A stretch of DNA of 64,000 nt from Pseudomonas nitroreducens NBRC 12694 (GTDB lineage: Bacteria; Pseudomonadota; Gammaproteobacteria; Pseudomonadales; Pseudomonadaceae): the NCBI RefSeq assembly GCF_002091755.1, contig NZ_BDAI01000006.1, positions 200,996 through 264,995 on the forward strand. Direction: 5' to 3'. The translations under genes were made by a program, and so were the position numbers. Numbering within the stretch: position 1 is the first letter of the stretch; the number at the start of each line of letters is the position of its first letter. The notes beneath the pieces are model-generated. The model had not been told where the DNA came from and did not search any database. It saw only the letters and a program-made list of their open reading frames with translations. Below, piece by piece: positions 49,136 to 57,183 of this stretch.

Positions 49136-49512
49136 GTCTGCGACCCTATGTTCTTGTTGTTATTGGGCTTAAGCGTAAGCCAGGAATCGCCCTCGGAGAA
49201 ACCCGAATCGTGGGAAATTTCCAGGCTTTGCGGGGGATGAAATGTCGAGGGCTCTAGCTTGGGCTATCCCGGAATGGAAGTGATCTGGACGGGTCGGAAC
49301 GAACAGTGCGGCGGGGAGATGATCGCGGACAGAGTCCGCTCCCAGGCACTCCTGGATTCCGGCGTGCGGGGTCGCGGGGAGTCGGGGAAGTTCTCGTAGG
49401 ATGGGTGGCGCAGAGCGATACCCATGCCACAGGCGCACCGATTGATAAGTGTCGCTTCGCGCCCCCCCATCCTGCGTCCTGGTCAGTGCAAAGAAGCCCG
49501 CGTGGTGGGCGC
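49136..49512. other. Intergenic region, 377 bp
   Basis: No supported gene. Holds an inverted repeat element (49396-49476) and the upstream region of the amine oxidase gene. A 90-codon minus frame here has no ribosome site and overlaps the repeat. Confidence 0.6.
49396..49476. repeat. Dispersed intergenic inverted repeat
   Basis: Left GTAGGATGGGTGGCGCAGAG, then CGATACCCAT; right arm TGTCGCTTCGCG, then CCCCCCCATCCTGCG in opposite orientation. I recognise this 'AGGATGGG...GATACCC' type as a frequent Pseudomonas intergenic repeat. Confidence 0.6.
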
Positions 49513-49965
49513 TCAGTCGACCAGCGTGCAGGCCATCACCAGCGCGTCTTCACGGCCGCCGACTGCCGGGTAGTAATCGCGGCGACGACCGATTTCATTG
49601 AAGCCGTAGCGCTCGTAAAGGCGATAGGCAGGGCCATTGGAGGCGCGGACTTCGAGAAAGCATTCCACTCCGCCCCGCTCGTGGGCGCGCTTCATCAGGT
49701 GTTCCAGCAGCGCCAGCCCCAGGCCGCGGCCCTGGCTCTCCGGCTTGACGGTGATGTTGAGCAGGTGCGCTTCATCGAGGATCAGCTGGATCACGCCGTG
49801 GCCGACCTGCTGGGAACCTTCGAACATCACCCAGCATTCATAGCTTTTCAGCCCATCGGCGAAGGTGCCGCGCGTCCAGGGGTGGCTGAAGGCGGCGTAT
49901 TCGATCTTGAGTACGGCATCGAGGTCCGCCTCGGTCATCGGGCGGAAAGAAACAGCGTCGCTCAT
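49513..49965 (-). CDS. rimI: Ribosomal-protein alanine N-acetyltransferase RimI
   Basis: 150-aa GNAT acetyltransferase that acetylates the N-terminal Ala of ribosomal protein S18. Acetyl-CoA loop is VKPESQGRGLGLALLEHLM; downstream are ECFLEVRASNGPAYRLYERY and GFNEIGRRRDYYP. It overlaps holD by 4 bp, the same holD-rimI order as in E. coli. Confidence 0.94.
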   Translation of the reverse strand: MSDAVSFRPMTEADLDAVLKIEYAAFSHPWTRGTFADGLKSYECWVMFEGSQQVGHGVIQLILDEAHLLNITVKPESQGRGLGLALLEHLMKRAHERGGVECFLEVRASNGPAYRLYERYGFNEIGRRRDYYPAVGGREDALVMACTLVD

Positions 49966-50798
49966 GCAGGTGCCTGACTCATCCAGCGTTGCCGCACTCG
50001 GCGCATGGCGCGCCAGAGGTCGGCTTTCAAAGTGGGTTCTTCGGCCAGGCGCTCCAGGCCCGGCAGTGCCCAGGCCACACCCAGGCCTTCGACCTGCAGC
50101 TCGCGCAGCAGGGACTCTTCATCGCCCTCGCCGGCGAAGCGCACGGCGGGCATGCCGACCAGCCACAGGCAGGAACACGGGGCGCCCTCCTCCAGCCGCG
50201 CGGCGACGAAACCCTGGACGAACTCGCGGGCGGCTTGCGGGCCCTGGTCCATGTTGCCGCGGGAGAACAGCGGCCAGCGTACCGGCTCGCCCATCAGTTG
50301 CGGGCTGTCCGGCAGGCCGGCGGCGCGCAGCAGGTCCTTGAGCAGCAGGTAGGCCGGGTCGCGGCTGGCCAGCGGCTCGCCGGTGGGCAGTTCGACCAGC
50401 ACGGTGCATTCGCCGGCACGCAGCAGTTGCAGGGCGAAGCGTGGCGGCGGCGCGATCGGCGCGCGGACAGCCGGTTCGGCTTCCGCCTCGGCCGGATCTT
50501 CGGCCTTGACCGCGCCAGCCGGCTTGGCCGCAGCGCCGACCTTGGGCAGCAGGCGCGCAGCGATCGAGCCGGGTTCTGCAGGCATTGCCGGTGCAGCAGG
50601 CGCGGGGGCGGCAACCGGGGCGACGGCCTCGCGAGCCACCGCAACGGACGCAGGAGCAATCGGCTCGGCTACGACGGGCGCAGGCGTTTCCAGCAACTCC
50701 GGGCGCGACGGAGCGGCGAACGGCAGTACCACGCGCGGCAGCCAACTGGCGACCTGCATGGCGCCAAGGTAGGCACGGCGACGGGCTTCTTCGATCAA
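49962..50798 (-). CDS. holD: DNA polymerase III psi subunit HolD (pseudomonad type)
   Basis: 278 aa if started at the TTG at 50798; an ATG at 50759 is the alternative. N-terminal RRRAYLGAMQVASWLPRVVL looks like the chi-binding peptide of psi, which favours the earlier start. A ~90-residue Ala/Pro-rich linker follows, then a psi-like domain ending LERLAEEPTLKADLWRAMRR. Pseudomonas psi is known to be about twice the size of the E. coli protein, with holD next to rimI. Psi bridges the clamp loader and SSB-bound chi. Confidence 0.72.
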   Translation of the reverse strand: MIEEARRRAYLGAMQVASWLPRVVLPFAAPSRPELLETPAPVVAEPIAPASVAVAREAVAPVAAPAPAAPAMPAEPGSIAARLLPKVGAAAKPAGAVKAEDPAEAEAEPAVRAPIAPPPRFALQLLRAGECTVLVELPTGEPLASRDPAYLLLKDLLRAAGLPDSPQLMGEPVRWPLFSRGNMDQGPQAAREFVQGFVAARLEEGAPCSCLWLVGMPAVRFAGEGDEESLLRELQVEGLGVAWALPGLERLAEEPTLKADLWRAMRRVRQRWMSQAPA

Positions 50799-50913
50799 GG
50801 GGCGTTTACCTGTGGGTGGTGCCTGCGCGAGCAGGCCGACACGACGAGGCGGGATTGTCGCGTGAAACGCGCTGGGGGGAAAGGCCGGCGGGCGGAGAGC
50901 CCGTGCGTTTCGC

Positions 50914-51420
50914 TTACGGAGTGCCGAAGACGTAGACGTTGCCGGTGAGCTTGACCGCGCCGGTAGCCTGGTAGGTGAGCAGGTTGGTCTGCTGCAGGCC
51001 ACTGCCGGAAACCTTGCCCTGGTTGGCGCCGCCCAGGGTGAACTGCAGGTTGGTGGCGCTGGCGTTGGTCAGGCCGATCTTCATGGCCTGGCGGTTGAAC
51101 AGCGCGCCGTCACCGTTGAAGCCATTGTTGATGGTCACCATGTCGATGGACATGCCGTCGAAACTGAAGGTGCCCTTGATGTTGTCCAGCACGATATAGC
51201 CGGTGCTGTTGAGCGGCTGGATCGCCAGGCGCGCACCGCAGCCACCGGTGCAGCGGGTATCGGCGGTGTTGGCGGCAAGATTGAAGTTGACACTCAGGCT
51301 GACGCCGTCCTGGCCGCTGACATCGGCCATTTCGCTGTCGTCCAGGCCGCGCATCTCGCTGTGGGCTGTGGTGGCGGCCAGCAGCAGCGTTGCCAGAAGC
51401 GGAAGTCGTGCGCTGTTCAC
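50914..51420 (-). CDS. Secreted FilA/DUF6160-like protein 1
   Basis: 168 aa from a GTG at 51420 with AGAGGAGA upstream. Signal MNSARLPLLATLLLAATTAH is followed by the motif MRGLDDSEMADVSGQDG, shared by the next two genes. The rest is beta-rich (YIVLDNIKGTFSFDGMSIDM) with a CTGGCGA pair. Last of three related genes on the minus strand. Similar proteins accompany the fil (pilus-like) cluster of Acinetobacter; here no usher or chaperone genes are adjacent. Confidence 0.65.
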   Translation of the reverse strand: MNSARLPLLATLLLAATTAHSEMRGLDDSEMADVSGQDGVSLSVNFNLAANTADTRCTGGCGARLAIQPLNSTGYIVLDNIKGTFSFDGMSIDMVTINNGFNGDGALFNRQAMKIGLTNASATNLQFTLGGANQGKVSGSGLQQTNLLTYQATGAVKLTGNVYVFGTP

Positions 51421-51438
51421 GGCGAGTCTCCTCTTGCG

Positions 51439-53007
51439 CTAGCGCGGCAGGTTCACGGTGCGGACATTCAAGTAGTCGATACGCAGGCCGCGAATGGCCT
51501 GGGAACCGACATCGGTGCCGCTGATGTTCAGGTTTCCGATGCTGATATTGCTCTTCTGAACGTTCTGGTAGAAGGCCTCGTGGTTGGCCCAGGTAACGCC
51601 CGGCGCACTGAGCACCAGGTCACCGTTGCTGGCCACGGAGAGCGTTGCCGGCTGGTAATTGGCGTCGCCCAGGTTGAGGTCGAAGTAGACATTCTTGGCC
51701 ACCACCTTGTTGCTGTCGGCGCAGTTCTCGCAGCCGGCGATGATCAGTTTGTCGGCATACATCTGCAGGCTCATGGAGGCCTTGAGCCCGGCGGCGTCGC
51801 CCCACAGGTTGAGGTAGGAGCCGTTGAGAGTGAAGTTCTCCAGGGCGATGGAGAAGAAGTCCGTACGCGAGGTGGTTGCGCCAGCCGATCCGTTGCTGTT
51901 GTAGGCCGTACTGGGCAGGGTGAACTTGGTGGCGATGCCGATATCCAGTCCCTGGATGCGGGTGCCGGAGGAGCTCTGCATGGCGCCGGCCACCAGTTGC
52001 ACCGTGGAGACGTTCTTCTCGGTGCGCGTAATGGTGCCGCTGACGCAGGTGGTGGCGCTGCCGCCTTGGGCGCCGCAGAGCTGGACGAACTTGTCGTAGT
52101 CGCTGGCGCGCTGGCTCAGGGTGACGCCGTTGCGGCTGACGTTCCAGGCGGCGCTGAGGTTCTGCTGGGCAGCCGTGAGGTCGCTGGTGCTGGTGTTGTA
52201 GGTGTCCACCGAGGCGTTGTAGTTCTTCACCGCGGTGTTGTTGTTGCAGGCGGCGAGGATGCCGCAGTCGTACTTCGTCCCCAGCGCCGGGCGGTCCACG
52301 CACCAGAGCCCGCAGACCTGGGCAGGCGCCGAGGTGTAACGAGTGTTCATGGTGTTGTAGTTGGTCTTCTGCACCGCCTGGGCCGCATCGACCTGGGTCT
52401 CCCGCTGGTTGACCACCACCATGTCGGCGTCGATGCCGCTCTTGAGCGTTACCATGTTGTTCGAATACGTGGTGAGCAGCGTGTCGCGCTGGGTCTTCAG
52501 CGCGCTCAGCTCGGCATTGACTTTGTTGGTCGCCTGGGCCGGGTTGGTGCAACCGGCGTCGCCATACAGGCAGCCCTGGTAGTACGACCACAGGCCGAAC
52601 TTGTGGGTGTCGTTGATCGGGTCGGTCCAGGTCGGCGTCATCAGTTGCAGCGCTTCCTGGTTGGCCGGGATGTTCAGCCCGGCCTTGTACTTGATCGGCC
52701 CGAGGGTGAAGGGGTGCATGGGCGTGCCCAGGTAGGCCTTGGTGTCCAGCGTGCCGCGCTGGCTGCCGGCGCCCTTGATGTAGGCGCCGGTGATATCGAC
52801 CTGGACGTCCTGGTTGGCGCTGTTCTTGACGCCGGTTATCTTCGAGGTGGCGGTCGCCTGGTCGTAGCTGAAGCCGTCGATGAAGAAGCCCAGGCCGGCG
52901 CCACTGACTTCTTCCAGTTGCTCATCATCCAGGGCCTTCATGCCCAACGCCGGGAGGCTGACCAGGCAGCCGGCGAGGCAGGCGAACAACGCGGCGCGCC
53001 AGCTCAT
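51439..53007 (-). CDS. Secreted FilA/DUF6160-like protein 2 (large)
   Basis: 522 aa from the ATG at 53007 (GAGGAG upstream). Signal MSWRAALFACLAGCLVSLPA, then MKALDDEQLEEVSGAGLG, the family motif. The middle part (about residues 180-330) is a predicted helical segment rich in Ala, Thr, Gln and Asn, with cysteines (QVCGLWCVDRPAL, CGILAACNNN). The N- and C-terminal parts are beta-rich (FTLNGSYLNLWGDAAGLKAS). Possibly a cell-surface fibre or adhesin. Confidence 0.65.
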   Translation of the reverse strand: MSWRAALFACLAGCLVSLPALGMKALDDEQLEEVSGAGLGFFIDGFSYDQATATSKITGVKNSANQDVQVDITGAYIKGAGSQRGTLDTKAYLGTPMHPFTLGPIKYKAGLNIPANQEALQLMTPTWTDPINDTHKFGLWSYYQGCLYGDAGCTNPAQATNKVNAELSALKTQRDTLLTTYSNNMVTLKSGIDADMVVVNQRETQVDAAQAVQKTNYNTMNTRYTSAPAQVCGLWCVDRPALGTKYDCGILAACNNNTAVKNYNASVDTYNTSTSDLTAAQQNLSAAWNVSRNGVTLSQRASDYDKFVQLCGAQGGSATTCVSGTITRTEKNVSTVQLVAGAMQSSSGTRIQGLDIGIATKFTLPSTAYNSNGSAGATTSRTDFFSIALENFTLNGSYLNLWGDAAGLKASMSLQMYADKLIIAGCENCADSNKVVAKNVYFDLNLGDANYQPATLSVASNGDLVLSAPGVTWANHEAFYQNVQKSNISIGNLNISGTDVGSQAIRGLRIDYLNVRTVNLPR

Positions 53008-53023
53008 CTCAGCACTCCTCATC

Positions 53024-54106
53024 TCAGCAACCTGACGCTTGCGCGCCCATGCAGGTGGACTGCCGGGGCAGGCCGCGCAACGCATCGTAGAGGTTGATCA
53101 GGATCGGATAGACCGAATCCGCGCCGGAGCCCACTTTGGGGAAGTTGGCGAAGGCGCCGGACTGGGTATTGACGAAGTTGCCGGCATTGGCCAGGTCCTG
53201 CCAAGGCACGTTCTGGTTCTGCAGGGAGAAGAAGATGCCCTGGGCGCCAGTATTGATGTCGGTGGAGCCCGGCTTGCCGATATAGATCGTCTTGTAGTTG
53301 GTCAGGTCGAAGCAGGTAGTCAGGCCCAGCGCCTGGCAATTGTTGGTGGTCGACAGGGTCGGGATCAGCGCGGCAATCAGGCCGCCAGCATCCGAATGCA
53401 GCGAGTCGCCCTTGGCGATCCCGATCTGCGTGGCGCGGTTGATCGGTTGGCCGTTGATGGTGGCCTCGCCCGTGCCGGCCTTGAGCAGCACCACGTCGGC
53501 GTACACCGGCGTATCCCCGGCCACGGCCAGCGCCAGGCAGTTGATCAGATTCGGGCAGCCGTTGCGGGTGTAATAGTCGTAGGCGATGGACGCCGGCCCG
53601 TAGATCTGCCCCTGCAGGTTGCCGGTAAGGGACAGGATGTCGCCGGACAGATCGCCTTGCGCCTTGCCGAAACCGACGCGCGCGCCCACCAGTTGGCGCA
53701 CACCGTTGTTGGTCTGGAAGGCGAACTCGACGTACGGATCCTGGATCTGGAACGGCACCACCTTGGCGTCGGGAGAGTTGGCGTTGTCGACCCTGCCCAG
53801 GGCGAAGTTGTTGATCAGGATATCCGCCGGCTGGCCGGAGACGGTGGTCGAGCCGGTGCGGCTGTAGTTGCCCAGGCTCAACTGATCGATGTTGGTCAGC
53901 AGGCTGATGTCGGCGCCGAAGTTGAGCCGGGTGTACTGGTAGTTCTGGTAGGTGGAAGCGTCGACGGTGAGCATCGCGCCCTGGCCGGAGATGGCGGACA
54001 GCTCATCATCGTCCATCGACTGCATGCGCGCCTGAGCGGAAAAGGCCAGCAGGCCGCCGCAGAGCAAGGCAAGGGCACGCATGAGCGGACCGGAGGACTG
54101 ATGCAT
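53024..54106 (-). CDS. Secreted FilA/DUF6160-like protein 3
   Basis: 360 aa from the ATG at 54106 with AAAGGAGAG upstream. Signal region MRALALLCGGLLAFSAQA, then MQSMDDDELSAISGQGAM, the same mature N-terminal motif as its two neighbours. Beta-rich body (TYQNYQYTRLNFGADISLLT). First gene of the three-gene unit, with 16 and 18 bp gaps to the next, so one transcript. Confidence 0.65.
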   Translation of the reverse strand: MHQSSGPLMRALALLCGGLLAFSAQARMQSMDDDELSAISGQGAMLTVDASTYQNYQYTRLNFGADISLLTNIDQLSLGNYSRTGSTTVSGQPADILINNFALGRVDNANSPDAKVVPFQIQDPYVEFAFQTNNGVRQLVGARVGFGKAQGDLSGDILSLTGNLQGQIYGPASIAYDYYTRNGCPNLINCLALAVAGDTPVYADVVLLKAGTGEATINGQPINRATQIGIAKGDSLHSDAGGLIAALIPTLSTTNNCQALGLTTCFDLTNYKTIYIGKPGSTDINTGAQGIFFSLQNQNVPWQDLANAGNFVNTQSGAFANFPKVGSGADSVYPILINLYDALRGLPRQSTCMGAQASGC

Positions 54107-54343
54107 GGCACTCTCCTTTCCTGGCGCACGTCGAGTGAGCGCCTAGTTGTTATTCATCGGGCGAGGCGAGCCGGAAAACAGGTCGAGACTCGGCGCCGTG
54201 ATGCCACTATAGGAATTCACCCGCCACGGCGGGCCGACCCATAGTCGAGTAAATCACCTCGAACGATAGACGAGGAAAGGAAAGTCCGGGCCAGGTTGTT
54301 ACCCATCGTCACACCCGGGTGACAGCTTCGGGCGCCCGAAAGC

Positions 54344-54949
54344 TCAGTGATGGCGGAACAGACCTATCAGATGCTCGGCGATGGCGCCCTTGATGGCATC
54401 CAGGTTCAGCCGCGACTGGGCCTGCAGCTTGGCGGTGTTCAAGCGGTGCAGATGCAGCGAGGGCATGCGCGCCTCATACTCGCGCAGGTCGCCCTTCACC
54501 AGTACCGGCAGGAAGATGTCCCCGCGCATGCGGTAACGGTTGATCAGCAGCTTCAGGCCATCCTGGAACGGCAACTCCCGCGATGCCACCAGCCGGTGCT
54601 CGCCCGGAATCTTCAGGTACAGGCCGCTGTAACCCATCGTCTCGCCGGGCAGGATATGGATGCCGGTGGGCTCCACCGCCTCGGCCGGAATATCGTGGAA
54701 GGTATCGAACCAGGCCTGCTCGTCCGGGAGGATGGTGATGCCACCCTCCTGGCTCTCCGGGATCACGAAGCTGTAGTTGCTGTAGAGCTTCTCGACGTAC
54801 GACGAATAGATGCACAAGCGATTTTCGAAGCGCTGCAGGAATGCGATGGCTTCGTTGCGATCGGTGATCGCATCCAGGTCCCAGTCCAGGTCGTTCTGGC
54901 GTTCCAGTTCGGCCCAGCGGGCTTTGGCAAGTGCGGCGTCGTAGGTCAT
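54344..54949 (-). CDS. Conserved hypothetical protein (PA4683-like position)
   Basis: 201 aa, soluble, no signal peptide. Sequence blocks IYSSYVEKLYSNYSFVIPES, TGIHILPGETMGYSGLYLKI and YRMRGDIFLPVLVKGDLREY look like a compact globular protein. No family function recognised. It diverges from the mksFEB operon, sharing a ~220-bp upstream region, which might mean linked regulation. Confidence 0.7.
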   Translation of the reverse strand: MTYDAALAKARWAELERQNDLDWDLDAITDRNEAIAFLQRFENRLCIYSSYVEKLYSNYSFVIPESQEGGITILPDEQAWFDTFHDIPAEAVEPTGIHILPGETMGYSGLYLKIPGEHRLVASRELPFQDGLKLLINRYRMRGDIFLPVLVKGDLREYEARMPSLHLHRLNTAKLQAQSRLNLDAIKGAIAEHLIGLFRHH

Positions 54950-55166
54950 GGCAGCGATCAGCCTTTCGATATCCCGGCTCTGATAACAGGCTATGGCAAA
55001 AAACTTGCCAGAAAATTCAGTGAGTTAGCCCTGATTTTCCGTGAACCAGCGCACACCTTGGGCGCTGTCGCGGTCGCAAACTGACGCGTTTCGTCACCCT
55101 GTCGGCCAGGGGGGGACCTTTGCAGTACAATCGCTCCCTTTGTTCATTCCGGGCCCAACCAAGCCG

Positions 55167-56444
55167 ATGATCGACCCACGACGCGTACTCCGCGCCCTCG
55201 CCGAACACTGGGTGCTGCTCGAACCGCTGTGCGAGCGCTTCGACGCCGGCACCCTGAGCCTGGTGGAGCTGCGTATCCAGCTCACCAGCCAGTTGCCCGA
55301 CAGTACCCCGGTGGACATCACCGCCCTGCTCGACCAGTGGGTCCGCCTGGACATCCTCGTCCCGGTGGCCAAGAGCCCCAACCGCTTCGAGCTGAACGCG
55401 CAGATCCACGACTTCCTCGCCTACCTGCGCCAGGAGCACCGCCTGGGCCTGTGCCTGGAGATCGAAGCCTACCTGCGCCACCTCGAGCGCCTCGCCGGCT
55501 ACATTCGCGAGGCTTTCGAGGCACGCGACGGCAACGACCTTGCCCGGCAACTGCGCCTGCTCGACATGCGCGTGCGCGACGTGCTGAAGAAGCTCGCCAA
55601 CGACGAGCAGGCGCTGGTCGCCGTGGCCGATCGGGCCAAGACCCAGGACCGGCAGATTCCGCTGCGCCAGCGCTATGCCGAAGTCCTGGCAACCTGGGAC
55701 GAATACGTCGAACCGATGATCCAGCTGGTCTCCGCCGATGGCGCCTTCGAACAGGGCGTGCACCGCGTGGAACAGGTGCTGCTACGCCTGCTCAGCGAAC
55801 AGGCACGCCTGGGCCAACTGGTGGACGACGACCAGTTGCTGCGCACCCACGCGCGTATCCTGGAGATGCAGACCACTGCCCAGCTCACCCTGCGCCGCGC
55901 CCGCGAACTGCTGCTGCCGCTGCGCGAGGAAGCGCGCCGGCATAACGCGATCACCCGCGGCGCAGCCCTGGCGCTGTCAGTCATCCGGCGCAAGGGCATC
56001 GACGCAGTGCCGCAGGCGGCGATGCCGATGTTCACCCGGCCACAGAGCAACTTCCTGGGCACCGCCTCGCAGGTCGAGAGCTACGTCTTCGCCCTCGCCA
56101 ACTTCCAGCCCAAGCCGGCGCACTTCCCCAAGGCCAGCGGCAATCGCAAGAACGACGGCCCGCAGCGTTCGCCGCGCACCGCGCGGGAAATGCTCGACCG
56201 CTGCCAGGCCGCGCTGCCCCTGCCGGACCTGATGCAATGGCTGCTGGAGCAGGAACCCGAAGGCGCCACCGACGAACTGCTCTACTGGTTCTCGCGCCTG
56301 TCGCGCGATGCCCGCTTCCAGCGCGACCGCCTTGAGCGGGCCCAATACGACACTCTCCAGCACAGCGTCAGCCTGTGCTCCTTCGCCCTGATCGCCGGCC
56401 CGACCGCTGGCAAGGACAGCAAGAGCGAATCGCATGCAGATTAA
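55167..56444 (+). CDS. mksF: Condensin kleisin-like subunit MksF
   Basis: 425 aa from the ATG at 55167; the frame upstream is not needed. It has an N-terminal winged helix (MIDPRRVLRALAEHWVLLEP) and long helical regions (ARILEMQTTAQLTLRRAREL), as in MukF/MksF kleisins that bridge the SMC heads. A TACAAT -10-like box lies at 55126. It overlaps mksE by 11 bp. First gene of the MksFEB operon (position of PA4684-PA4686). Confidence 0.85.
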   Translation: MIDPRRVLRALAEHWVLLEPLCERFDAGTLSLVELRIQLTSQLPDSTPVDITALLDQWVRLDILVPVAKSPNRFELNAQIHDFLAYLRQEHRLGLCLEIEAYLRHLERLAGYIREAFEARDGNDLARQLRLLDMRVRDVLKKLANDEQALVAVADRAKTQDRQIPLRQRYAEVLATWDEYVEPMIQLVSADGAFEQGVHRVEQVLLRLLSEQARLGQLVDDDQLLRTHARILEMQTTAQLTLRRARELLLPLREEARRHNAITRGAALALSVIRRKGIDAVPQAAMPMFTRPQSNFLGTASQVESYVFALANFQPKPAHFPKASGNRKNDGPQRSPRTAREMLDRCQAALPLPDLMQWLLEQEPEGATDELLYWFSRLSRDARFQRDRLERAQYDTLQHSVSLCSFALIAGPTAGKDSKSESHAD

Positions 56445-57183
56445 TCTCACCGAAATGACCCAGCTCGCGCCGATCTTCCGCGAGCTGTTCAAGGGCTTCC
56501 ACATCAGCCGCCGTGATCCGGAGCTGTACAGCCAGCTGTCCAACCAGCAGGACGCCTACCGCGCGCTGTTCCGCAGCCTGGGCTACGAGCTGGTCTGCGA
56601 TACCCGCGGCTTCTACTACTTCGTTCCCGAGCAGACCGGCGCCCAGGTGAACAAGACCGCCCAGCGCCTGGCACTGTTCACCTTCATCCTGGTCGAACAC
56701 CTCGCCGACCAGGGCCGCGACCCGCTGGCCGTCCTCGACGGCGGCAGCATCGGCCGCGACGAACTGCCGCCGCTGCTGGAGAAGTACCGCGACCTGTTCC
56801 TGCAGGCCGAGGTGACCACCCAGGAAGAACTGGAAGAGAAGGTCATGCGTCGCCTCACCCAGCTTGGCTTCGCCGCCGAGGACAACGGCGTGTACCGCTT
56901 CCTGCCGCCCATCCACCGCTTCCTCGACGTCTGCCTGTCGGTCCAGCAGGACCGCGACCTGGCCAGCAACCTGTACGCCAGCGAAATGCAGTTCACCGCG
57001 CCCGCGCTGATGGAAGAAGACGACGAGCCGGTGGTGATCCTCGAGTCCTACGCCGACGAACCGCTGGAAGACAGCGAAGACGCCATCGTGGTGATCGACG
57101 AACCCGCTGCCGTCGCGGAAGAAGAGAGCGAAGAAGACGCCCTCGCCCGCGCCATCGCCGAAGAACAGGAGGCCCAGGCATGA
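56434..57183 (+). CDS. mksE: Condensin subunit MksE
   Basis: 249 aa. Tandem winged-helix protein of the MukE/MksE family: FRELFKGFHISRRDPELYSQ, YRALFRSLGYELVCDTRGFY and DNGVYRFLPPIHRFLDVCLS. The last 50 residues are strongly acidic (LEDSEDAIVVIDEPAAVAEE). It overlaps mksF (11 bp) and mksB (ATGA), so the three subunits are made together. Confidence 0.88.
   Translation: MQINLTEMTQLAPIFRELFKGFHISRRDPELYSQLSNQQDAYRALFRSLGYELVCDTRGFYYFVPEQTGAQVNKTAQRLALFTFILVEHLADQGRDPLAVLDGGSIGRDELPPLLEKYRDLFLQAEVTTQEELEEKVMRRLTQLGFAAEDNGVYRFLPPIHRFLDVCLSVQQDRDLASNLYASEMQFTAPALMEEDDEPVVILESYADEPLEDSEDAIVVIDEPAAVAEEESEEDALARAIAEEQEAQA

Noticed and set aside
49169..49438. 90-codon minus-strand frame
   Set aside because: Lies over a dispersed repeat in an intergenic region; no start signals.
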